From the NCBI GenBank assembly GCA_963838735.1, contig CAWISG010000004.1:124001-188000 (forward strand): 64,000 nucleotides of DNA, written 5' to 3'. Source of the DNA: Parerythrobacter_A sp963838735. GTDB taxonomy: Bacteria > Pseudomonadota > Alphaproteobacteria > Sphingomonadales > Sphingomonadaceae. Positions 16,528 to 24,134 of the stretch are shown here, in pieces. How positions within the stretch are numbered: position 1 is the first letter of the stretch; each line of letters begins with the position of its first letter. Under the pieces are notes generated by a model that was given only the letters and a program-made list of their open reading frames with translations, was not told where the DNA came from and ran no database searches. Position numbers and translations under genes: made by a program.

Positions 16528-17379
16528 ATGACTGCCCAAACCCACGCCGATCTTGCCGCCGCCATCGAACAGGCATGGGACCGGCGCGCCGATATTACCC
16601 CTGCCAGCAGTGAGTGCCGTGAACCGGTACGGGCCGCATTGGACTTGCTGGACACCGGCGAGGCGCGGGTCGCGCAGCCGGACGGCAAGGGCGGGTGGCG
16701 GGTTAATCAATGGCTTAAGAAAGCCGTATTGCTGTCCTTCCGCATTAACGACAATACGAAGGTCGAGAACGGGTCTGCTGGAACGCCCGGCTTCGACAAG
16801 GTGCCCAGCAAGTTCGCCGGATGGGACACAGACCGCTTTGCCACTGCGGGTTTCCGTGTCGTGCCCGGCGCAATCGCCCGTCGCGGCAGCCATATCGCAC
16901 CGGGCGTTGTGCTTATGCCAAGCTTCGTGAATATCGGCGCCTATATCGGTACGGGCACGATGGTCGATACTTGGGCTACCGTCGGCAGTTGCGCGCAAAT
17001 CGGCGAGAATGTCCATATTTCCGGCGGCGCAGGCATTGGCGGTGTGCTGGAGCCGTTGCAGGCGGAACCCGTCATTATCGGCGACAAAGCGTTTATCGGC
17101 GCACGGTCCGAAGTGGCTGAGGGAGTGCGGGTCGGCGAAGGTGCGGTGCTGTCGATGGGCGTTTATTTGGGCGCCTCGACCAAGATAGTGGACCGCGCGA
17201 CCGGTGAGGTGCATCGTGGCAGCGTACCACCATACTCCGTTGTGGTTCCTGGCACCTTGCCCGGAGTGCCATTGCCCGACGGCACACCAGGCCCGTCGCT
17301 CTATTGCGCCGTGATCGTCAAGACGGTCGATGCGCAGACGCGCTCGAAGACCGGTATTAACGAATTGCTGCGCGACTGA
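16528..17379 (+). CDS. dapD: 2,3,4,5-tetrahydropyridine-2,6-dicarboxylate N-succinyltransferase
   Basis: Transfers succinyl from succinyl-CoA in the lysine/diaminopimelate pathway. The protein is 283 residues from the ATG at 16528 (an in-frame ATG at 16510 would add six). The N-terminal helical domain is followed by left-handed beta-helix hexapeptide repeats from about residue 110 (GAYIGTGTMVDTWATVGSCA, HISGGAGIGGV). The C-terminal VVPGTLPG and CAVIVKTVDAQTRSKT signatures match the family. The gene is divergent from the autotransporter, and no other dap gene is in the window. Identification is secure. An EcfG-like promoter lies just past its stop and belongs to the next gene. Confidence 0.97.
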   Translation: MTAQTHADLAAAIEQAWDRRADITPASSECREPVRAALDLLDTGEARVAQPDGKGGWRVNQWLKKAVLLSFRINDNTKVENGSAGTPGFDKVPSKFAGWDTDRFATAGFRVVPGAIARRGSHIAPGVVLMPSFVNIGAYIGTGTMVDTWATVGSCAQIGENVHISGGAGIGGVLEPLQAEPVIIGDKAFIGARSEVAEGVRVGEGAVLSMGVYLGASTKIVDRATGEVHRGSVPPYSVVVPGTLPGVPLPDGTPGPSLYCAVIVKTVDAQTRSKTGINELLRD

Positions 17380-17385
17380 CTGGGC

Positions 17386-17410
17386 GGAACCGCCGCACGA
17401 CGCTAACGTT
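17386..17410 (+). promoter_or_regulatory. EcfG-type general stress promoter (GGAAC-N16-CGTT)
   Basis: GGAAC at 17386-17390 and CGTT at 17407-17410 are separated by exactly 16 bases, a perfect match to the alphaproteobacterial EcfG consensus GGAAC-N16/17-CGTT. The -10 element lies 31 bases before the ATG of the small membrane protein at 17442. The site lies between the dapD stop and that gene, so it cannot be a coding coincidence. Confidence 0.75.
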
Positions 17411-17441
17411 GATTACATAGCAAATTACACAGGATCGAACC

Positions 17442-17747
17442 ATGCATACCGAAGGCAACGAAGTTCACGCCAGCGAAACCGAAGCCAGCGGCGGTCAGAA
17501 AACCGGCCATGTTCGCTGGATCCTGGGTATCGGCACATTGCTAGCAATCGTCGGACTGTCCGCAATCTGGATATTTGGCGCGGCTTCACAGGGCGACGTC
17601 GAAGGACAAGCCACGGTCAGCGGCAAGATCAGCGCGCAGGAAGCGGGTGACGATACCGACGGCATCCGCATCGACAACGTCGATGAGGACGTGGACGCGC
17701 CTGAAACCGAGCAGGAACGCGATGCCGTCCCAACCATCGAGAACTAA
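17442..17747 (+). CDS. Small single-pass membrane protein with acidic tail (likely EcfG regulon)
   Basis: A 101-residue protein not matching a family I know. The N-terminal about 27 residues are polar (HASETEASGGQK). One hydrophobic helix runs about residues 27-47 (WILGIGTLLAIVGLSAIWIF). The rest is strongly acidic and rich in Asp/Glu (DDTDGIRIDNVDEDVDAPET), probably disordered. It could be a stress-induced envelope protein. It is the first gene after a perfect GGAAC-N16-CGTT promoter and is followed after about 30 bases by DUF2945 and DUF3140 genes, so the three are likely one stress operon. Function unknown. Confidence 0.65.
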   Translation: MHTEGNEVHASETEASGGQKTGHVRWILGIGTLLAIVGLSAIWIFGAASQGDVEGQATVSGKISAQEAGDDTDGIRIDNVDEDVDAPETEQERDAVPTIEN

Positions 17748-17777
17748 ACGTTAATTCTCAAACGGAAGGGCAATATC

Positions 17778-18011
17778 ATGAGCAACAGCAACAGCTTTCA
17801 GACTAGCCAGTATGTGAAATGGAACTGGGGCAACGGCACCGGCAAGGGCCAGATCGAAGACCGTTTCGAAGAAGAAGTCACCCGCACGCTGCAGGGCAGC
17901 GAAGTGACCAAAAACGGCGACAGCGACAATCCTGCCTACCTCATCAAGCAGGAAGATGGCGACAAGGTCCTGAAACGCGGATCCGAACTCAGCGCCTGGG
18001 ACAAGGACTGA
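17778..18011 (+). CDS. DUF2945 (hypervirulence-associated, TUDOR-like) protein
   Basis: A 77-residue protein matching the small DUF2945/HVA1 family, with the typical opening FQTSQYVKWNWGNGTGKGQI, in which the WNWGNGTGKG core is nearly invariant, then VTRTLQGSEVTKNGD and PAYLIKQEDGDKVLKRGSEL. These proteins adopt an SH3/tudor-like fold, and the partner is not known. An AACGGAAGGGC Shine-Dalgarno region precedes the ATG. It sits between the acidic membrane protein and a DUF3140 gene. DUF2945 and DUF3140 often occur together in proteobacterial stress loci, which supports a joint role in general stress protection. Confidence 0.85.
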   Translation: MSNSNSFQTSQYVKWNWGNGTGKGQIEDRFEEEVTRTLQGSEVTKNGDSDNPAYLIKQEDGDKVLKRGSELSAWDKD

Positions 18012-18021
18012 TGCCGGTTCG

Positions 18022-18357
18022 ATGACTGACGAAAAGCAGGAAACCTACGACGCATTTTACGATTGCGTGAACATGCAGCCCAAGGAAATCGAGGACTGGC
18101 TGGACACCGATCAGTCGAAATCGGTGGGCCAGGATAGTGGTGACGGTGAAAGCAAGGGGCGCAAATCGGCCAAGCGAATCATCGAAATCAAGCGTACCGA
18201 TAAAGACGACCTGACCGACGATGATTACGATCACATGAGCAAGGTCGTCGGCTACGTCCATCGCCATACCGCGCAGCGCCCCGATGGCGACGTCGAGGAT
18301 TCCGACTGGCGTTACAGCCTAATGAATTGGGGCCATGACCCCTGCAAGGATGACTGA
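18022..18357 (+). CDS. DUF3140 family protein
   Basis: A 111-residue acidic and basic mixed protein with the DUF3140 pattern. The N-terminal DAFYDCVNMQPKEIEDWLDT segment is followed by a Lys-rich basic stretch (SKGRKSAKRIIEIKRTDK) and a C-terminal DDYDHMSKVVGYVHRHTAQR with DWRYSLMNWGHDP. The last motif is the family signature. It starts 10 bases after the DUF2945 stop and ends two bases before the convergent M19 peptidase stop. Family members are of unknown function and are commonly described as DNA-binding-like. The basic stretch is compatible with that, but nothing here shows DNA binding directly. Confidence 0.8.
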   Translation: MTDEKQETYDAFYDCVNMQPKEIEDWLDTDQSKSVGQDSGDGESKGRKSAKRIIEIKRTDKDDLTDDDYDHMSKVVGYVHRHTAQRPDGDVEDSDWRYSLMNWGHDPCKDD

Positions 18358-18360
18358 CGA

Positions 18361-19638
18361 TCAATTCTTGCGCGAGATGACCGTTTCATAAGGCGCGGTG
18401 TCCGCCATTTCCTCAGCCGCACGCTCCGCCGCTCGCATGACCCGCATCATGTTGCCGAAACTTATCTGTTCCAACTGCGCCTGCGTATAACCGCGGCGCG
18501 CCAGCTCTGCGAACAGTGCGGGATAACCCGAGACGTCTTCCATACCGACAGGTCCGGTAGGCATCCCGTCATAGTCACCGCCGATCCCGATGGCGTCCAA
18601 TCCGGCAACACTGCGCACGTGGTCGATGTGATCCGCCATATCCGAAATTGTCGCGAGCGGGAGCGGATTGGCCTCGTCCCATGCAATCATGCGAGACGAT
18701 ACGGCTTTGGGCTGCCCTTGCCATAATGCCTGCAGACGCGCTTGCTCCGCCTGGCGATTGCCATACCATTGGCGGGCATCTTCATTCAGGAAGCCCGGCA
18801 ACCCCACCACCATCACGATGCCCCCGTTTTGGGGCAGGCGCCGCAGCACAGTGTCGGGCACATTACGGGCGTGCCCGTTGATCGCACGCGCGCCGGAATG
18901 ACTGAAAATGACCGGTGCGGTGGTCACGTCCAGCACATCCAGCATCGTCGCCTCGCTAACATGACTAAGGTCGGCCAACATCCCCAGCCGGTTCATCTCG
19001 CGGATAACGTCGCGGCCAAAATCGGTCAGTCCGTCGTGCTCCGGCGTATCTGTTGCGCTGTCGGCCCAAGGCGTGTTTTTCGAATGCGTCAGCGTCATGT
19101 AACGCGCACCAAGAGCGTAAGTCTGTCGCAAAACGCCTAGGCTCGACCCGATGGAATGGCCGCCCTCCATTCCGATCAGAGAAGCAATCCGGCCATCCCC
19201 GCGCGCCTGCATGACATCGTCGGCGGATAGCGCCAGCGACAGTTCGGCAGGATATTTGTCAATCAGCCGCTTGGTAACGTCGATCTGTTCGATCACCGTC
19301 TGTACCGCTTCGGGTTCGCTTAGGGCGGCCGACACATAAACCGACCAGAATTGCGCACCGACCTTTCCCTCGCGCAGTCGGATCAGGTCGGTATGCATGG
19401 TGCGGCCCTCCGAATGTCGGGCGCCCGTATCGGTCGTGTCCTCGAAATCGAAACTGGCAAGCTGGTTGTCGAACCTGGCGCGCAGCTGGATCGGCACGTC
19501 GTTGTGCCCGTCCCAGACCGGCGCCGCCTCCAGCGCAGCGGCCGCCACCTGTTCCGGCGTGCGGATAACCTGTGCAGCAACAGGCACTGATGTTCCCGCC
19601 AGCAGCGCGGCGGTCAGAAGATATCGGCTGGTGCGCAT
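18361..19638 (-). CDS. Membrane dipeptidase (peptidase family M19), secreted
   Basis: A 425-residue zinc dipeptidase, renal dipeptidase-like. The N-terminal MRTSRYLLTAALLAGTSVPV stretch and following VAAQV are a Sec signal peptide with Ala-x-Ala-type cleavage. The first zinc motif is WDGHNDVP (residues 42-49), followed by MEGGHSIG, LTHSKNTPWADSATD, the HSGARA motif and GGDYDG. These are standard M19 metal and substrate residues. It likely hydrolyses dipeptides, including those with D-residues, in the periplasm. The ATG at 19638 is well supported by the signal peptide. It is convergent with the DUF3140 gene. Confidence 0.92.
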   Translation of the reverse strand: MRTSRYLLTAALLAGTSVPVAAQVIRTPEQVAAAALEAAPVWDGHNDVPIQLRARFDNQLASFDFEDTTDTGARHSEGRTMHTDLIRLREGKVGAQFWSVYVSAALSEPEAVQTVIEQIDVTKRLIDKYPAELSLALSADDVMQARGDGRIASLIGMEGGHSIGSSLGVLRQTYALGARYMTLTHSKNTPWADSATDTPEHDGLTDFGRDVIREMNRLGMLADLSHVSEATMLDVLDVTTAPVIFSHSGARAINGHARNVPDTVLRRLPQNGGIVMVVGLPGFLNEDARQWYGNRQAEQARLQALWQGQPKAVSSRMIAWDEANPLPLATISDMADHIDHVRSVAGLDAIGIGGDYDGMPTGPVGMEDVSGYPALFAELARRGYTQAQLEQISFGNMMRVMRAAERAAEEMADTAPYETVISRKN

Positions 19639-19724
19639 GAAATCCTCTTCATGTATAACGGCGGGCTGGATTACGGGCCTGTGTGCTTCTACCCGATTTC
19701 AGCGTGCAGGAAAGGAACCAATCA

Positions 19725-20015
19725 ATGCCGATGGAAGCCCGCTGGAATGGCGTAACGATCGCCCGGTCCGAGGACACGGTGGTTGTTGAGAGCAACCATT
19801 ATTTCCCCGCATCCGATATCCACGACACATTCCTGAAACCGAGCGACCACACCAGTTTCTGTCCATGGAAGGGCGAGGCCAGTTATTGCTCGCTTGTGGT
19901 CGACGGTGCCGTCAACGAGAACGCAGCGTGGGTTTATCGCGAGCCGAAAGAGGCGGCAAAACAGATCACCGGGCGGTATGCCTTCTGGAAAGGCGTGGAG
20001 GTTGTTTCGGCGTGA
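19725..20015 (+). CDS. DUF427 domain protein (short form)
   Basis: A 96-residue protein of the DUF427 family. The run from MPMEARWNGVTIARSED through TVVVESNHYFPASDIHDTFL, then SFCPWKGEASYCSLVVDG and VYREPKEAAKQITGRYAFWK, is the full compact domain. The ATG at 19725 follows an AGGAAAGGAACC Shine-Dalgarno tract eight bases upstream. It overlaps the next gene as GTGA, so the two are probably co-translated. A second, longer DUF427 protein is encoded at 25381-25977 on the other strand. Function is unknown. Confidence 0.9.
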   Translation: MPMEARWNGVTIARSEDTVVVESNHYFPASDIHDTFLKPSDHTSFCPWKGEASYCSLVVDGAVNENAAWVYREPKEAAKQITGRYAFWKGVEVVSA

Positions 20016-20251
20016 ACGCTGAGGCGGTGCGCCAAGCTGTAAATGCCCTATTGGACGCGCGGCAGTCAGGGGCAACGATATGTCCCAGCGAAGTGGCGCG
20101 CGCTTTGTCCAAAACCGGATGGCGCGACCTGATGCCTGATGTGCACGATGCGGTGGACGCGATGGTGGCGGAGCGTGCGGTGGCCATTAGCTGGAAAGGC
20201 CGGCCTCTTACTGCACGCAATGGCCCCTATCGCATCGGAAAGCCGACGTGA
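20012..20251 (+). CDS. DUF3253 domain protein (GTG start)
   Basis: A 79-residue protein matching the DUF3253 family, with the motif run CPSEVARALSKTGWRDLMPD, then AVDAMVAERAVAISWKGRPL and GPYRIGKP. It looks like a small winged-helix domain (helical N-terminus, then a beta-hairpin-like VAISWKGRPL). The start is the GTG at 20012, because this codon overlaps the DUF427 stop as GTGA and homology begins there. It in turn overlaps the DoxX-like gene start (also GTGA). DUF427 with DUF3253 is a recurrent pair in alphaproteobacteria, but the function is not known. Confidence 0.8.
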   Translation: MNAEAVRQAVNALLDARQSGATICPSEVARALSKTGWRDLMPDVHDAVDAMVAERAVAISWKGRPLTARNGPYRIGKPT

Positions 20252-20679
20252 TCCGCACCGTTCTTCGCTGGCTGCTCGCCATCTTCTACGGTCTGGCGGG
20301 AGTCATCCATCTGGTCCGTCCCGAACCGTTTCTGCGTATCATGCCGGATGCGGTGCCGTTTCCCTATGAGGTCGTCCTGTTGACGGGTGTGGCGGAACTG
20401 GCGGGCGCCTTTGCCATCGCCCAGCCCTGGTCCCCCAAATTGCGCCGCGCCGGTGGTGCGGCACTAGCGATCTATGCGCTGTGCGTTTGGCCCGCCAATG
20501 TGAACCACATGCTTCTGGATTTGCGAGGCGCGATGGAGGGGCCGGGGCTTGCCTACCATTTGCCGCGTCTTGTTATCGGACAGCCATTGCTGATCTGGCT
20601 GGCGTTGTGGACCAGCGGATGCATTGGGGCACGGACTGGCGGAACGACACGAGCGCCGTTCCGCCGAAATCCGGAGTAA
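20248..20679 (+). CDS. DoxX-like membrane protein
   Basis: A 143-residue protein with four hydrophobic helices, at about residues 4-20, 40-60, 66-86 and 108-127. The N-terminal FYGLAGVIHLVRPEPFLRIM stretch with VLLTGVAELAGAFAI is typical of the DoxX/DUF4267-like group of small integral membrane proteins. The start is a GTG at 20248 overlapping the DUF3253 stop by four bases. The C-terminus (ARTGGTTRAPFRRNPE) is basic and likely cytoplasmic. Relatives have been linked loosely to quinone or thiol redox in membranes, but the activity here is unknown. It is convergent with the SWIB gene, whose stop lies two bases away. Confidence 0.75.
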   Translation: MIRTVLRWLLAIFYGLAGVIHLVRPEPFLRIMPDAVPFPYEVVLLTGVAELAGAFAIAQPWSPKLRRAGGAALAIYALCVWPANVNHMLLDLRGAMEGPGLAYHLPRLVIGQPLLIWLALWTSGCIGARTGGTTRAPFRRNPE

Positions 20680-20681
20680 CG

Positions 20682-20933
20682 TCAGCTAAGGTGCTTCGAC
20701 ACCGCAGCCGTCATCTTGAACATCGAAATCTGATCCTTGCCGATTACGGCACCCAGCTTCGCGTCTGGATTGATCTGGCGCCTGTCCTTGCTGTCCTGAA
20801 GGTCATGCTTCTTGATGTATTCCCATACCTTCGAAGTGACCTGCGCGCGCGTCATCGGGCCTTTGCCGATTACATTTTCCAGATCGCCCGATACGGTGAC
20901 CGGTTTCTGCAATGCGTTGTTCTTACCTGCCAT
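20682..20933 (-). CDS. SWIB/MDM2 domain protein
   Basis: An 83-residue protein that consists of a single SWIB/MDM2 fold: LQKPVTVSGDLENVIGKGPM, VTSKVWEYIKKHDLQDSKDR, INPDAKLGAVIGKDQISMFK and MTAAVSKHL. The eukaryotic fold binds peptides in chromatin remodelling and MDM2. Bacterial versions (also in chlamydiae) are of unknown role and may bind nucleoid proteins or topoisomerases. An AAAGGAACAC Shine-Dalgarno tract precedes the ATG at 20933. A weak EcfG-like pair (TGAAC-N16-CGTA) lies about 30-50 bases upstream, which is suggestive only. The domain call is very secure. Confidence 0.93.
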   Translation of the reverse strand: MAGKNNALQKPVTVSGDLENVIGKGPMTRAQVTSKVWEYIKKHDLQDSKDRRQINPDAKLGAVIGKDQISMFKMTAAVSKHLS

Positions 20934-20993
20934 AATGTGTTCCTTTCGTCTGGCACTTTACGTATTCGCCGCCCCCTCGTTCATTCGAGGTAT

Positions 20994-21602
20994 TCAGGCG
21001 TCGTCGTCCTCTACCCAACTTTCTTCCGACTCGGCCCTTTTATAGGTGCCGACCAATACCGCAGCAGCCATGATATGGCCCTCGATTGCCGCGACCAGCG
21101 TAGCACGGTCAATACCCGGCATCAGGGTCAACGGCAAATCGAGCGCGAATAGCTGGAAGACATAACGATGCGCCGTATCGCCATGCGCCGGTGCAGGAAG
21201 CAGCCATTCCGAGTTGCGCTGCGAATTCTTGCCGACGCGCGGCGGTGTCTCGCCTTCGAGCAACTGCCCCTTCTGCCCGGGCAACCCCCAGACCAGCCAG
21301 TGACAGGTCGGATCGTCCGCATTGTCACCGGCCTTGCCATCGGCATCCTCGACGATCAGGACCATTTCCTGCGTCCCGGGCGGCGGCGCCGTCCACTCGA
21401 GCGGCGGCGCTACGGCATCTTCCTCGTCGGCGGTGAAGCATGGGTCCAGTTCCGCGCCGGGTGCAAACGCCGCGCTGCTCAGCGATAACCGCCCCTTGCC
21501 GAGCGTCTCGCCGGACGCGATGCGCGCGACCGCAAGGTGGCCCAAACCGTCGGACCGGCCTGAAATCGCTTCGGCCAACCAGCCTGGCGTGACCTGTGTC
21601 AT
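20994..21602 (-). CDS. YbhB/YbcL family (PEBP, Raf kinase inhibitor-like) protein
   Basis: A 202-residue phosphatidylethanolamine-binding-like protein. It carries the conserved ELDPCFTADEEDAVAPPLEW stretch (anion-binding region), followed by GTQEMVLIVEDAD, PTCHWLVWGLPG, GDTAHRYVFQLFALD and a C-terminal helix. The family binds phospholipid headgroups or acts on unknown partners in bacteria. No signal peptide is visible, so it is likely cytoplasmic. It is divergent from the S41 peptidase, with a 274-bp intervening gap in which I see no gene. The call is secure at family level. Confidence 0.92.
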   Translation of the reverse strand: MTQVTPGWLAEAISGRSDGLGHLAVARIASGETLGKGRLSLSSAAFAPGAELDPCFTADEEDAVAPPLEWTAPPPGTQEMVLIVEDADGKAGDNADDPTCHWLVWGLPGQKGQLLEGETPPRVGKNSQRNSEWLLPAPAHGDTAHRYVFQLFALDLPLTLMPGIDRATLVAAIEGHIMAAAVLVGTYKRAESEESWVEDDDA

Positions 21603-21876
21603 TTGGCCTGTATCATTTGATCTGTGTCATCCGGTATTCCTGCATATCGTGAATTGTTCTAGGCAAGATAGACGGTCCGCACGAGGGTAAACTTGCTCCC
21701 GGAACCCCGTTTTCCCCCACTCACCTGCCGTTCAGCCCCGTAAAGCCAATGATACGGCACCTTTGTCGTGCAGCTCGCGAACCTTTGCAGCTTGCTAACC
21801 TCCCGTTTGCACGGCACTTTCGTTTTATCTTGGCCGGATGTCCCGGCTTTCGACATCTCTGTGGAGTTATCACCCC

Positions 21877-23352
21877 ATGCCTATCGGTCGCACCGCCTTT
21901 TCCTTCACGTTGGCACCTGCAATGGCGCTCGCCCTTGCCGCCTGCGGCGGTGGCGATGGCGGCTTTACCGCACCTCCGGTCATCGGGGGCGGGGGCGGTG
22001 GCGGGGGTGGCACCCCCACCCCGACAGCTGGCTCCGGCACCTGCTCGCTTTCGGCGCGCCAGGACTTCGTGAAGGACGTGATCGACGAATGGTATCTGTT
22101 CCCCGACCTCGTCGACAACACGGTGCAGAAGTCGGCCTTCGGCGATGTGCAATCCTATATCGATGCGCTGGTGGCGCCGGCCCGCGCGCAGTCGAAGGAC
22201 CGCAACTTCACCTTCATCACCTCGCTCGCCGAAGAGAATGCGTTCTTCGAAAACGGCTCCAGCGCCGGGTTCGGCATCCGTCTGGGCTATGACACGGGCG
22301 CGAACCGCGTCTTCGTTATCGAAGCTTTCGAAAGCGCCCCCGCTTTCCCGCAAGGATTCGACCGCGGCACCGAGTTGCTTTCCATCGGTACCAGCGCCGG
22401 CACGCTCGAAAGCGTTTCCGCCATTATGGCTGCCGAGGGGCCGCAGGGCATCATCGACCGGCTCGGCCCGTCCGATCCTGGCGTCACTCGCGTTTTCGAC
22501 ATCCGCAGCCGCGCCGGAACCGAAACGCGTGTCACCGTGACCAAGGCTGACTACTCGCTGGATCCGGTATCGGACCGCTATGGCGCGAAGATACTGAACG
22601 ATAACGGCAAGCAGGTCGGTTACGTCAACCTGCGCACCTTCATCGACAGCGCCGACCCCGACCTGAAAGCGGCCTTTGCCAGTTTCCGGCAGGCAGGTGT
22701 TACCGAAGTCATCGTCGACTTCCGCTACAATGGCGGCGGACTGGTCCGCATCGCCGAATTGATGGGCGACCTGCTGGGTGCCGACAAGGGGGGCCGCGTG
22801 TTCAGCCGGACGACGCTTCGCCCGAGTAAATCAAGCGAGAACGAAACCGATTTCTTCTCGACCCGGCCCGAAGCCATCGCTGCCACAAAGATCGCCTTTA
22901 TCGGGCGAGGCGGCACGGCTTCGGCAAGCGAGCTGGTTACGAATGCTTTCATTCCCTACCTCGGCAACGACATGGCGCTGGTCGGCACCAACACGTTCGG
23001 CAAGCCGGTGGGCCAGTTCGGCTTCGACCGCGAGGAATGCGACGACCGCTTGCGGGTGGTGACCTTCAAGACCGAAAACGCCGCCGGTCAGGGCGAATAT
23101 TTTACCGGCCTGGCATCTGTGGTGCCTACCACCTGTCAGGCGGCAGACGATATCAATGCGCAACTCGGCGATGCCGATGAAGCGTCCGTTGCTCAGGCGT
23201 TGTCATTCTTGCGCGATGGTGCCGCCGTATGCACGCCGATCGCGGGCAATGGCGATCAGGGCACCCTGAGCCGTCGCACGACTGAGCGGCGCGAATTGCT
23301 GCAACCTGTCACGCCGTCCACCGCACAGCGCGAAGTGCCTGGCTTGTTCTAG
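21877..23352 (+). CDS. S41 family carboxy-terminal processing peptidase, lipoprotein
   Basis: A lipoprotein S41 (CTP/TSP-like) serine peptidase of about 491 residues. The lipobox LALAAC lies in the signal peptide and is followed by a poly-Gly linker (a long G run in the DNA) and a Thr/Pro spacer. A PDZ-like domain, then the peptidase core with VDFRYNGGGLV and the catalytic-Ser motif GGTASASELVTNAF follow. The start at 21877 (MPIGRTAFSF) fits a signal peptide; an in-frame ATG 39 bases upstream is less likely. It ends with a long Ser/Thr-Arg tail. Likely a periplasmic protein-processing enzyme. A strong hairpin terminator follows its stop. Confidence 0.9.
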   Translation: MPIGRTAFSFTLAPAMALALAACGGGDGGFTAPPVIGGGGGGGGGTPTPTAGSGTCSLSARQDFVKDVIDEWYLFPDLVDNTVQKSAFGDVQSYIDALVAPARAQSKDRNFTFITSLAEENAFFENGSSAGFGIRLGYDTGANRVFVIEAFESAPAFPQGFDRGTELLSIGTSAGTLESVSAIMAAEGPQGIIDRLGPSDPGVTRVFDIRSRAGTETRVTVTKADYSLDPVSDRYGAKILNDNGKQVGYVNLRTFIDSADPDLKAAFASFRQAGVTEVIVDFRYNGGGLVRIAELMGDLLGADKGGRVFSRTTLRPSKSSENETDFFSTRPEAIAATKIAFIGRGGTASASELVTNAFIPYLGNDMALVGTNTFGKPVGQFGFDREECDDRLRVVTFKTENAAGQGEYFTGLASVVPTTCQAADDINAQLGDADEASVAQALSFLRDGAAVCTPIAGNGDQGTLSRRTTERRELLQPVTPSTAQREVPGLF

Positions 23353-23375
23353 GCTCGCCTTTACTTAAAAGCAGA

Positions 23376-23408
23376 AAGGGCGGCTGTCGAAGATCGACAG
23401 TCGCCCTT
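23376..23408. terminator. Bidirectional intrinsic terminator between S41 peptidase and fasciclin genes
   Basis: The arms 23376-23390 and 23394-23408 are complementary over 15 bases with one G-U pair and a 3-nt loop. A short A-rich run precedes it on the plus strand (CTTAAAA), which gives U-rich sequence after the hairpin for the minus-strand transcript. The two flanking genes converge here, so it can serve both. Confidence 0.75.
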
Positions 23409-23431
23409 CTGGTATAGAAATGCAGACGCTT

Positions 23432-24010
23432 TTAAGAGGGCATCAGCACTGTGTCGATGGCGTGGATGACGCCATTCGACGCGGCGACATCCGTTGCAGA
23501 AATCGTCGATGTATTGCCGGCTGCATCGGTAAGGATGACATTTTCGCCGTCCATCGATGCCGTCAGCACCGCGCCATTAACCGTGGTAAGTTCCGCCGTG
23601 CCTCCGCCATCGGTAATGGCCTGTGCCAATGCTGCGCCCGATGTGTTGCCTGCCACCACATGATAGGTAAGAATGCCGGTCAGGGTTGCCTTGCCTTCGT
23701 CGGACATCAATTCCGTCATAGTTGCCTCGTCCACCTTTTCAAAGGCGGCGTTGGTCGGTGCAAACACCGTGAACGGACCTTCGCCCGACAGTGTTTCGCC
23801 AAGGCCGGCCTGCGTTACGGCAGATACCAGCGTGGAAAAGTCGGGATTGCCGCCAGCGACATCCACGATCGTGCCGGTATCGGCCATCGTATCGGTTGCA
23901 GGTTCCATCGTCTCGACCGGCTCGACCGTGTCAGCCGGCTCGCCACACGCAGCGAGCGCGAAGGCCGATGCCATGATGGGTGCTGCGAAAAACTTCATGC
24001 GGGTAGTCAT
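23432..24010 (-). CDS. Fasciclin (FAS1) domain lipoprotein
   Basis: A 192-residue lipoprotein. The signal peptide MTTRMKFFAAPIMASAFALA is followed by AC (lipobox ALAAC) and an acidic/Thr-rich spacer, then a single FAS1 domain (about residues 60-190) with the conserved GGNPDFSTLVSAVTQAGL, GPFTVFAPTNAAFEKV, LTYHVVAG and NGVIHAIDTVLMP motifs. FAS1 proteins mediate adhesion or surface interactions in many bacteria. I choose the ATG at 24010 over an upstream in-frame start because the signal peptide begins there. An EcfG-type promoter (GGAAC-N17-CGTT, 24071-24096) lies about 60 bases upstream, so it is probably induced under general stress. Confidence 0.92.
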   Translation of the reverse strand: MTTRMKFFAAPIMASAFALAACGEPADTVEPVETMEPATDTMADTGTIVDVAGGNPDFSTLVSAVTQAGLGETLSGEGPFTVFAPTNAAFEKVDEATMTELMSDEGKATLTGILTYHVVAGNTSGAALAQAITDGGGTAELTTVNGAVLTASMDGENVILTDAAGNTSTISATDVAASNGVIHAIDTVLMPS

Positions 24011-24070
24011 AGTGCACTTCTCCGGATTGTTTGAATGCCGCACCGATCCGGCGCGTTTCTTCATCAGCCC

Positions 24071-24096
24071 AACGGCGCGAGCGCGCAGCTTGTTCC
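24071..24096 (-). promoter_or_regulatory. EcfG-type general stress promoter (GGAAC-N17-CGTT) of the fasciclin gene
   Basis: On the minus strand GGAAC lies at 24096-24092 and CGTT at 24074-24071, with a 17-base spacer, a perfect match to the EcfG consensus. It sits about 60 bases upstream of the fasciclin start in a gap with no other gene, and points the right way. Confidence 0.75.
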
Positions 24097-24134
24097 AAAC
24101 CAATTTTGAACCGGTTCTGGAAAACCCGTGAATG

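Noticed and set aside
19712..19724. GGAAC before the short DUF427 gene
   Set aside because: It is part of the AGGAAAGGAACC Shine-Dalgarno tract next to the ATG, with no -10 box at the right distance.
20959..20983. Possible EcfG-like promoter of the SWIB gene (TGAAC-N16-CGTA)
   Set aside because: Two mismatches to the consensus in two short boxes are expected by chance in GC-rich DNA, so I did not call it a promoter.
21980..22020. Long G runs and a C run near the start of the S41 peptidase gene
   Set aside because: They encode the poly-Gly and Thr-Pro linker after the lipobox; not evidence for a G-quadruplex or phase switch by itself, although the run could be error prone.
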